The notes under the pieces are model-generated. The model worked only from the letters and a program-made list of their open reading frames with translations. It did no database searches and had not been told where the DNA came from. Position numbers and translations under genes: made by a program. From an uncultured Fretibacterium sp. (GTDB lineage: Bacteria > Synergistota > Synergistia > Synergistales > Aminobacteriaceae), in NCBI GenBank assembly GCA_905373185.1, contig CAJPSE010000105.1:1-6180 (forward strand): a stretch of 6,180 nucleotides of DNA. Direction: 5' to 3'. Numbering within the stretch: position 1 is the first letter of the stretch; every line of letters starts with the position of its first letter. Of the stretch, positions 1-4,729 are shown piece after piece.

Positions 1-746
1 ACCCGCCCTCCCCCGACGACGTCGCCGCCTTCCGCCGGGGCCTCGCGGCCGAGGGCAAGGCCCGTTCGACGCAGCAGCGCGCGGTTGCGGCGATCCGTTC
101 CTGGATACGCTTCGTCGAGATGGAGGAGGGGAGCGAGGAGGAGCTGCCCTTGCCGGAGCTCCCCCGCAGGACCCGGAAGGAGCCCCGCGTCCTGAACGAG
201 GCGGAGATCGGGCGCCTGCTGGACGCCTGCCGCGGCCCGCGGCCTCTGGACGTGCGGGACCTCGCCATCGTCGAGCTGGGGTACGGCTGCGGCCTGAGGG
301 CCAGCGAGCTCTGCGGGCTGGAGGTCGTGGACCTGGACTTCGACTCCCGGCTGCTGCGGACCCTCGGCAAGGGGAGCAAGGCGCGGGTCGTGCCCTTTCT
401 GGGGGGGGCGGCGCGGAGCGTCCGGCTCTATCTGGACTCTGCGCGTCACGACCTGAACCGCCTCGGGGACGGGCACGTGTTCCTGTCCCGCCTGGGCCGT
501 CCCCTGCGCCGCGAGGACCTCTGGCGCATTCTGAGGCGCCGGGGTGCGGCGGCGGGCATCGCGCGGTCCCGCCTGTATCCGCACATCCTGCGGCACAGTT
601 TCGCGACGCACCTGCTGGCCCGGGGGATGGACATGCGGACGCTCCAGGAGATGTTGGGGCACGCGTCGATCATGACGACGCAGGTCTACGCCCATTTCGA
701 CCGCGAGATGCGGACGGAGTACGACCGCTTTCACCCCAGGGCGTGA
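1..746 (+). CDS. XerC/XerD-type tyrosine recombinase, 5' partial
   Basis: Site-specific recombinase that cuts and rejoins DNA through a phosphotyrosine link; Xer proteins typically resolve chromosome dimers at dif, while relatives act as integrases. The frame is open from base 3 to the TGA at 744-746, so the gene begins outside the window; the ATG at 120 is internal. The upstream residues (for example STQQRAVAAIRSWIRF) look like the end of the N-terminal SAM-like core-binding domain. Counting from the ATG at 120, the catalytic set is complete: R60 (GLRASEL), K84 (GKGSK), H155 and R158 (HILRHSFATHLL), H181 (LGHASI) and nucleophile Y190 (QVYAHF). Spacings between these agree with E. coli XerD to within one residue. 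The protein ends about 18 residues after Y190, as in Xer proteins. There are no canonical xer neighbours, so XerC, XerD and an integrase of a mobile region cannot be told apart; family assignment is firm. Confidence 0.93.
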   Translation, partial: PPSPDDVAAFRRGLAAEGKARSTQQRAVAAIRSWIRFVEMEEGSEEELPLPELPRRTRKEPRVLNEAEIGRLLDACRGPRPLDVRDLAIVELGYGCGLRASELCGLEVVDLDFDSRLLRTLGKGSKARVVPFLGGAARSVRLYLDSARHDLNRLGDGHVFLSRLGRPLRREDLWRILRRRGAAAGIARSRLYPHILRHSFATHLLARGMDMRTLQEMLGHASIMTTQVYAHFDREMRTEYDRFHPRA

Positions 747-815
747 GGAGGAAGCTTTCCCTGTTGAAAATTCCTCCCAATAAAGCAGAGTTCTCGATGA
801 AAATGAAGTGCTTTC

Positions 816-844
816 CGACAGGCGGCGTGAGGTGGCGTCTGTCG
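816..844. other. Imperfect hairpin in the recombinase-toxin intergenic region
   Basis: Bases 816-824 pair with 836-844 in a 9-bp stem with one G-U pair and an 11-base loop (core arms CGACAG and CTGTCG). No T-run follows on either strand, so it is not a convincing intrinsic terminator. The rest of 747-871 shows only a weaker nested stem (747-753 with 771-777, and 756-759 with 766-769) and no gene that I can support. Confidence 0.35.
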
Positions 845-871
845 CTGCCGGCCAGCAGGGGCGAACGAACG

Positions 872-900
872 TTGACAATATGGTGAAAACACCATATCCT
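872..900 (+). promoter_or_regulatory. Sigma-70-type promoter of the higBA module
   Basis: A perfect -35 box TTGACA (872-877) is followed after exactly 17 bases by TATCCT (895-900), which matches the -10 consensus at four of six positions including the first two bases and the last. Transcription would start near 907, close to the ribosome-binding site at 905-912, so the leader would be very short or the true start slightly upstream. It is the best promoter match I found in the window. It reads into the toxin-antitoxin pair and possibly on into the phosphorylase gene. Confidence 0.75.
878..897. promoter_or_regulatory. Probable HigA operator: perfect 8-4-8 palindrome
   Basis: ATATGGTG (878-885) and CACCATAT (890-897) are perfect inverted repeats around AAAA. 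The element fills the whole spacer between the -35 and -10 boxes and includes the first half of the -10 box. HigA antitoxins with an XRE-type helix-turn-helix usually bind such palindromes as dimers and repress their own operon, so this is the expected operator. Binding here should block RNA polymerase. The assignment to the antitoxin at 1292 is inferred from position. Confidence 0.75.
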
Positions 901-920
901 TTGCAGGAGGGGTTTGTTTG

Positions 921-1295
921 ATGGGCGATGGGAGCTTTCTGATTGAATTTTTTGAGGCGGAGGATGGTACGTATCCTGCCGAAGATTTCCTGAACACGCT
1001 CGATGACAAGATGGCTGCAAAGGTTTACGGCTTGCTGGGACTGCTGGAGGAATACGGAAATGCTCTGCGAATGCCCTACAGCGGACATCTCGACGATGGG
1101 ATCTTTGAACTGCGGGCGAGACAGGGCTCCAATATCGTACGGGTACTGTATTTTTTCTTTATTGATAGAAGAGTGGTTCTGACGAACGGTTTTGTGAAGA
1201 AGACGCAAAAAACGCCGACGGCGGAGATCGAGTTGGCGAAGCAGCGCCGCACGATTTATCTGGCACGGATGGAAACAGAGGAGGGAAAAAATTGA
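921..1295 (+). CDS. higB: HigB/RelE-superfamily toxin (phage Gp49-like family)
   Basis: Probable ribosome-dependent mRNA endonuclease toxin of a type II toxin-antitoxin pair. The 124-residue product has the family's usual length and hallmarks: the FELRARQG strand near residues 62-69, the VRVLYFFF strand near 73-80, and the C-terminal GFVKKTQKTP segment near 90-99, followed by an acidic/basic helix (AEIELAKQRR). These features match the Gp49-like HigB family (PF05973 type). The ATG at 921 is chosen because AGGAGGGG at 905-912 lies 8 bases upstream; an adjoining TTG at 918 would add one residue. The toxin precedes the antitoxin, the usual higBA order, and their ends overlap. Base composition is clearly lower in GC than in flanking genes (bases 1141-1200 are 22/60 G+C), suggesting acquisition by transfer. 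No truncation is seen. Function is inferred from family and context. Confidence 0.9.
   Translation: MGDGSFLIEFFEAEDGTYPAEDFLNTLDDKMAAKVYGLLGLLEEYGNALRMPYSGHLDDGIFELRARQGSNIVRVLYFFFIDRRVVLTNGFVKKTQKTPTAEIELAKQRRTIYLARMETEEGKN
1277..1295 (+). promoter_or_regulatory. Ribosome-binding site and overlapping TTG start of higA
   Basis: AGAGGAGGG (1277-1285) lies 6 bases before the TTG at 1292-1294. The toxin stop TGA occupies 1293-1295, so stop and start share two bases in TTGA. The strong Shine-Dalgarno sequence decides this start over the ATG at 1325, which lacks one. The overlap implies translational coupling of the antitoxin to the toxin. Confidence 0.7.
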
Positions 1296-1606
1296 GGACC
1301 CTCGGGGATTCGCTGAACGAGCGCATGAAAAATGAGAGCTTTCGCCGGGAGTATGGGGCGATTCAGCCCGAGATGAACGTCATCCGGGTTCTTATTGAAG
1401 CTCGAAGGGAACGCAGCATGACTCAGGCGGATCTTGCCGCGCGTACCGGCATCGACCAGGCCGATATCAGCAGGCTTGAGAACGGCAGCCGAAACCCATC
1501 CTTGAACATGCTCAAGAAGTTGGCCTCTGGTTTGGGAATGACCCTGAAGCTGGAGTTTGTGCCCGAACAACAACGGGAAGTAAAAGTGAAAATCGAGGGC
1601 CTTTGA
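1292..1606 (+). CDS. higA: HigA-type antitoxin with XRE helix-turn-helix
   Basis: DNA-binding antitoxin expected to neutralise the toxin at 921 by direct contact and to repress the operon. The 104-residue protein has a helix-turn-helix at about residues 33-78; the core TQADLAARTGIDQADISRLE (44-63) is a classic XRE/Cro signature, followed by NGSRNPSLNMLKKLASGLGM. The N-terminal 30 residues, with the FRREYGAIQPEMNVI segment, are typical of HigA partners of Gp49-like toxins. The start is a TTG overlapping the toxin stop, supported by a strong ribosome-binding site. Its likely operator is the palindrome at 878-897. GC is intermediate (bases 1381-1440 are 34/60), below that of the neighbouring metabolic genes. 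The gene appears complete, and no terminator separates it from the phosphorylase gene 51 bases downstream. Confidence 0.9.
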   Translation: MRTLGDSLNERMKNESFRREYGAIQPEMNVIRVLIEARRERSMTQADLAARTGIDQADISRLENGSRNPSLNMLKKLASGLGMTLKLEFVPEQQREVKVKIEGL

Positions 1607-1624
1607 TGGAAGATGGAGCCGGAA

Positions 1625-1661
1625 GGAGTGTTGTTTGAATGAGGGAGTGTTGTTTGAATGA
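1625..1661 (+). repeat. Tandem duplication (18 bp identical, 19-bp period) of a leader/start segment
   Basis: GGAGTGTTGTTTGAATGA occurs at 1625-1642 and again at 1644-1661. Each copy contains a Shine-Dalgarno-like purine run (AAGGAG at 1623-1628, AGGGAG at 1642-1647) and an ATG ten bases later. The second ATG (1658) starts the phosphorylase. The first (1639) opens a ten-codon frame, MRECCLNDGR, ending at the TGA of 1669-1671, which overlaps the phosphorylase start. The same TTGTTTG core also occurs before the toxin start at 914-920. Confidence 0.85.
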
Positions 1662-2509
1662 TGGACGATGAACTGTGCGGTTACGACCGCGCCGCAAGGG
1701 CGCTCGAACATATACGCCGCGCGGCCGGGGATCTCGAGCCCCGTGTGGCCGTGGTACTGGGGTCCGGCCTGGGGTCCGTCGCCGACGAGGTGGAGGATGC
1801 CCGAATCCTGCCCGCGGCAGAGATCCCCGGATGGCCACGTTCCACGGCTCCCGGACACGCCGGACGCGTGGTGATGGGGACGCTCGAGGGGTGCCCGGTG
1901 ATCCTGCTGCAGGGCCGTGTGCACTGTTACGAGGGTTATTCCATGCAGGACGTCACCTTTCCCGTCCGGGTGCTCGGGATGATGGGCGTTCGGCAGTACG
2001 TGGCCACGAACGCCTCGGGTGGGGTCAACCCCGAGCTGGCGCCAGGCGATATCGCCGCGGTCCGGGACCACATCAACCTGATGGGGGCCAACCCCCTTGT
2101 CGGGCCCTCCGAGCCGCGGTGGAACGTGCGCTTCCCCGACATGACCCACGCCTACAGCCCGCGGCTTCTGGAGCTTCTGGACCGGGCCGCGGCAGGGGCC
2201 GGCCTGACCCTGAAACGGGGGGTTTACGCGGCCTTCATGGGCCCCTCCTACGAGACCCCGGCCGAGGTGCGCATGGCCCGTACCCTTGGGGCGGACCTCG
2301 TCGGCATGTCCACGGTGCCCGAGGTCATCGTCGCGAACGCCATGGGGATGGAGACCGCCGTGCTCTCCTGCGTGGCGAACAGGGCCTCGGGGATGGGGGA
2401 CGAGCACCTTACGGAGGAGGAAGTGCTCCGGGTGATGGCGGAGTCGTCGCGTTCCCTGGCGCTTCTGATTCGGGGGCTGATGCGCGCCCTGGCCTCCGAC
2501 GGCCGCTAG
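1658..2509 (+). CDS. punA: Purine nucleoside phosphorylase, trimeric (PunA) type
   Basis: Cytoplasmic enzyme (EC 2.4.2.1) that cleaves inosine, guanosine and their deoxy forms with phosphate, giving free base and (deoxy)ribose-1-phosphate for purine salvage. The 283-residue length is normal for the trimeric class. Key residues are visible and align with human PNP at a constant offset: S36 in VLGSGLG, H67 in APGHAG, R87, H89 and Y91 in GRVHCYEGY, the TNASGGVNP loop at 117-125, Y198-E199 in GPSYETPAE, M217 in GMSTVPEVIVA, and base-binding N241. The residue before N241 is Ala (VAN) where Thr is usual (TN), a small oddity in the base pocket. ATG 1658 has AGGGAG ten bases upstream; ATG 1661 is an alternative. 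The gene follows the higBA pair after 51 bases containing the tandem leader duplication and precedes the peptidase by 19 bases, so co-transcription is likely. Confidence 0.95.
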   Translation: MMDDELCGYDRAARALEHIRRAAGDLEPRVAVVLGSGLGSVADEVEDARILPAAEIPGWPRSTAPGHAGRVVMGTLEGCPVILLQGRVHCYEGYSMQDVTFPVRVLGMMGVRQYVATNASGGVNPELAPGDIAAVRDHINLMGANPLVGPSEPRWNVRFPDMTHAYSPRLLELLDRAAAGAGLTLKRGVYAAFMGPSYETPAEVRMARTLGADLVGMSTVPEVIVANAMGMETAVLSCVANRASGMGDEHLTEEEVLRVMAESSRSLALLIRGLMRALASDGR

Positions 2510-2528
2510 TCCGTTCGGGTGCGCGGGG

Positions 2529-3461
2529 ATGAGAAAACTCGATAGGGGGCTCCCGGGTTCCTCTTGGGGCATGGGAATCCTTTTCTGGCTCCTGCTCTGC
2601 TGCCCGGCCTGGGGCAGCGCGTTCGTGACCTTTCCATCGAGCTGGGACGTCGGGCAGGCCTTCGCCCTCTCCCTCTCCTCGGCCGCGGAGTACCGGAACC
2701 CCTCGGTGACCTGGCTGGGCCGGACGGTTTCGCTGGACGTGGAACGGGGTGGGGAGGGCTATATCTCCTACGGCCTGCTGGGCTCCTATGTCCGCGACGT
2801 CAAGCCGGGTGAGTACCCGCTGGTCTTCGAGTTCACCCAGAACGGGCAGAGGATCAGAGCTACGGGCACGGTGCGCCTCCTGGCCCGAAAGTACCCCGAG
2901 GAGCACCTCAAGGTCAGCCCGAAGATGGTCTTCCCCTCCAAGGTCGATCAGCCTCGGATCAAGAGGGAGGCGGCGCTCGCCGCGGCGGCCAAGAGGACGA
3001 TGACGGTGAAGCGGCTCTGGTCGACCCCGCCGCAGTATCCGGTCCGCAGCGTCGTCACCAGCAGCTATGGGTTTCGGCGCGTCTACAACGGGACGCCGCG
3101 GAGCCCCCACGCCGGGACGGATTTTCGGGCCGCGGTGGGGACCCCGGTCGCGGCGCCGTTCTCCGGGACCGTCGTCCTCACGGGGGACCATTACTACGCC
3201 GGCAGGAGCGTCTACGTGGACTCCGGGAACGGCGTGCTCAGCCTGTTCTTTCACCTGAGCGAGATCGGGGTGAAGGTGGGCGATCGGGTGAAAAAGGGTC
3301 AGATCGTGGGGAAAAGCGGCGCGACGGGGCGCATCACGGGCCCGCACCTGCACTACGGCCTGTGTCTGGCAGGACAGTACGTCGATCCGTTTCCTCTGTT
3401 CGGGACGAGCATCACCGCGATGCTAAAGGGGATGGAGCGCGAGGAGATCGATACGGACTGA
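2529..3461 (+). CDS. Secreted M23-family zinc metallopeptidase (LytM/lysostaphin type)
   Basis: Predicted extracytoplasmic peptidoglycan hydrolase or regulator of cell-wall hydrolysis. The N-terminus (MRKLDRG, then the hydrophobic GILFWLLLCC, then PAWGSA) is a signal peptide or N-terminal anchor with likely cleavage near residue 31. Residues about 32-118 look like an all-beta domain, followed by a basic linker (119-165) and the M23 domain (about 170-292). The catalytic set is complete: zinc ligands H194 and D198 (HAGTD) and H275, plus H242 (FFHLS) and H273 (GPHLHYG). Intact zinc ligands argue for an active enzyme, unlike degenerate activators such as EnvC. At 310 residues it is a normal length. 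No good Shine-Dalgarno sequence precedes ATG 2529; ATG 2571 (residue 15) is an alternative but would remove the charged n-region. The 19-base gap after punA suggests coupled translation; I see no metabolic link between them. Confidence 0.92.
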   Translation: MRKLDRGLPGSSWGMGILFWLLLCCPAWGSAFVTFPSSWDVGQAFALSLSSAAEYRNPSVTWLGRTVSLDVERGGEGYISYGLLGSYVRDVKPGEYPLVFEFTQNGQRIRATGTVRLLARKYPEEHLKVSPKMVFPSKVDQPRIKREAALAAAAKRTMTVKRLWSTPPQYPVRSVVTSSYGFRRVYNGTPRSPHAGTDFRAAVGTPVAAPFSGTVVLTGDHYYAGRSVYVDSGNGVLSLFFHLSEIGVKVGDRVKKGQIVGKSGATGRITGPHLHYGLCLAGQYVDPFPLFGTSITAMLKGMEREEIDTD

Positions 3462-3569
3462 GGCTGTGTGGATCCTCTTTGCATTCGCCTCGGCGGAGCG
3501 GGAGCGGTGGAAGGATGCTTGCCGGATTTGGCCGTTCGGGGGACAATGCATATCGGGAGGTGAGCCTTT

Positions 3570-4118
3570 ATGGCTAAGGTTGCGCTGTTTCTGATCGACG
3601 GATTCGAGGAGACGGAGGCCCTGGCGACCGTGGACATCCTGCGGCGCGGGGAGGTGGACGTGACGACGGTCTCCCTGACCGGCGGGGAGAGGGTGATGGG
3701 GAAGCATTCCGTCCCCGTCATTGCGGACGCCCTTTTCGAGGACGTCAAGGGCAGGCCGTTCGACATGCTGGTGGTGCCCGGCGGCACGATCGCCTACACG
3801 GAGCACGAGGGCCTGCTGGAGTTGGTCAGGAGTTACGACGCCGAGCATAAGTTCCTGGCCGCAATCTGCGCGGCGCCGGCGGTGTTCGGCAAGGCGGGAA
3901 TCCTGGCTGGCAAGCGTGCCGTCTGCTATCCGGGCATGGAGTCCTGGCTGGCGGGGGCCGTCGTCGGCAGGGAGATCGTGGAGACGGACGGCCACATCAC
4001 GACGGCGAAGGGGCCCGCGACGACGCCGTTCTTCGCGCTGCGCCTGTTGGAGCTCCTCAGGGGCAAAGAGGTCGCCGATACGGTGGCCGAGGCGTTTCTT
4101 GTTCCCCTGATCCGCTGA
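3570..4118 (+). CDS. DJ-1/PfpI (YajL-like) family protein
   Basis: Class-I glutamine-amidotransferase-like fold protein of the DJ-1 branch. Members have been reported as glyoxalase III, chaperones or oxidative-stress proteins; the protein-deglycase claim is disputed, so the activity remains open. The 182-residue length fits single-domain DJ-1 proteins. Visible hallmarks are GFEETEALATVDILRR near residues 11-26, with E16 matching human DJ-1 E18; VVPGG at 68-72; the nucleophile elbow AAICAAP with C100 (human C106); and the CYPG motif at 119-122, where bacterial members often have Tyr instead of human His126. The C-terminal GKEVADTVAEAFLVP segment is also typical. Start ATG 3570 has GGGAGG at 3555-3560, nine bases upstream. 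The preceding 108-base gap contains no clear terminator and only a weak promoter candidate, so the gene may belong to the upstream unit. The 93-residue gene follows 40 bases later. Confidence 0.92.
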   Translation: MAKVALFLIDGFEETEALATVDILRRGEVDVTTVSLTGGERVMGKHSVPVIADALFEDVKGRPFDMLVVPGGTIAYTEHEGLLELVRSYDAEHKFLAAICAAPAVFGKAGILAGKRAVCYPGMESWLAGAVVGREIVETDGHITTAKGPATTPFFALRLLELLRGKEVADTVAEAFLVPLIR

Positions 4119-4158
4119 GGCTCTCGAATATCATAGCGAAAGGCAGAGGTGGAGAGAG

Positions 4159-4440
4159 ATGACGAACGAGGAGTTTTCCCGCTGCATTCAGGAGGCGGGG
4201 GAAAAGGACTTTACGAACTTCCAGTCGGGGATCGTCCTGCTGAACAAGATGCGCCCGATCCTGGCCAAGTACGGGCTGAAGACCAAGGAGGAGCAGGACG
4301 CCAAGATCCGCGAGGTGGCGGCCTCCGGTCAGATCGCCTCCCCCATGCAGTATTGTCCTGCCGCCGAGGCGGAGGCCAACCTGTATGTGGACGAGCGCGG
4401 GGGCAAGTTCGACGCCCTGATGCTGAAGGCCGGCCGATAG
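4159..4440 (+). CDS. Hypothetical 93-residue protein
   Basis: I do not recognise the family. The product is soluble-looking and probably mostly helical, with no signal peptide or membrane segment. It has two cysteines (C9 and C66), a charged middle (KTKEEQDAKIREV, 41-53), and an ASGQIASPMQYCPAAEAEANLY stretch spanning about 55-76. Support for coding comes from the ribosome-binding site GAGGTG at 4146-4151, seven bases before ATG 4159, short spacing to the DJ-1 gene (40 bases), codon use like its neighbours with G/C at third positions, and an intrinsic terminator starting 66 bases after its stop. It is thus probably the last gene of the unit. Cys, Gln and Tyr around C66 could suggest a redox or metal role next to a DJ-1 protein, but that is speculation. 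Confidence 0.75.
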   Translation: MTNEEFSRCIQEAGEKDFTNFQSGIVLLNKMRPILAKYGLKTKEEQDAKIREVAASGQIASPMQYCPAAEAEANLYVDERGGKFDALMLKAGR

Positions 4441-4505
4441 GCGTTCGCTCCGAGCGGACGTACCGGCTGCGGAGAGCTTCCTTCCGCTTGCAGCCTCGAT
4501 GTTCG

Positions 4506-4543
4506 AGCCCGGGACCCTCTTCGTCCCGGGCTTCTCTGTCTTG
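4506..4543 (+). terminator. Intrinsic (Rho-independent) terminator
   Basis: AGCCCGGGAC (4506-4515) and GTCCCGGGCT (4523-4532) form a perfect 10-bp GC-rich stem with a 7-base loop, followed by the pyrimidine-rich tail TTCTCTGTCTT (4533-4543 region). The tail is less pure than a classic T-run, but the stem is very strong. It lies 66 bases past the 93-residue gene and closes the plus-strand unit. Confidence 0.8.
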
Positions 4544-4586
4544 GGCCATCTTCATCTTGGACCATCTTCGTCTTGGACCTTCTTCG
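4539..4586 (+). repeat. Three tandem 16-bp repeats after the terminator
   Basis: Three adjoining units follow the consensus TCTTGGACCATCTTCG: 4539-4554 (differs at two positions), 4555-4570 (exact) and 4571-4586 (one difference, CCT for CCA). The first unit begins inside the terminator tail. No open frame supported by a start and ribosome-binding site uses it. Function unknown; it could be slippage-derived sequence or a protein- or RNA-binding array. Confidence 0.8.
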
Positions 4587-4729
4587 CTCCGGGCCCGAAC
4601 GCTTTGCGACGGAGCGTGTCCCGTTCGGAGGTGCATCGAGCCGATCCAGGTGTCGAATCCGGGAAATTGTGAGAAAATAGATGCAGGACGGATGTAGTGG
4701 ATGTAATACTGGAAAGGCTGTGAAGGTTC
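4587..4729. other. Non-coding leader region before the cysteine desulfidase gene
   Basis: No gene is supported here. A 7-bp inverted repeat (CGCTCCG at 4585-4591 with CGGAGCG at 4610-4616) could form a stem-loop with an 18-base loop. The last 70 bases are AT-richer and presumably hold the promoter for the gene at 4730: TGTAAT at 4702-4707 matches five of six -10 positions, but no good -35 box sits 16-18 bases upstream. I could not recognise a known riboswitch. Confidence 0.4.

Noticed and set aside
878..897. The palindrome as a dif-like recombination site for the neighbouring Xer protein
   Set aside because: Arm and spacer lengths (8-4-8) do not fit Xer sites, and its exact fit between -35 and -10 boxes before an XRE antitoxin operon is better explained as an operator.
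670..1020. Minus-strand frames across the xer-higB intergenic region
   Set aside because: No ribosome-binding site or recognisable domain, and they cross the promoter-operator and the start of higB.
1256..2572. A 438-codon open frame on the minus strand opposite punA
   Set aside because: It is a shadow of the GC-rich punA codon pattern. Its translation is low-complexity (rich in Gly, His, Pro, Arg) with no family motifs, while the plus-strand frame has a complete PNP active site.
2409..3353. A 314-codon minus-strand open frame opposite the M23 peptidase
   Set aside because: Low-complexity translation and no motif; the plus strand encodes a full M23 catalytic set.
3519..3547. Possible promoter TTGCCG-17-GACAAT before the DJ-1 gene
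   Set aside because: Each box matches four of six consensus bases, but transcription would begin at about the ribosome-binding site; in GC-rich sequence this is too weak to call.
4667..4707. Promoter for the desulfidase gene using TTGTGA and TGTAAT
   Set aside because: The two boxes are 29 bases apart, and no -35 box with normal spacing pairs with the good -10-like TGTAAT.
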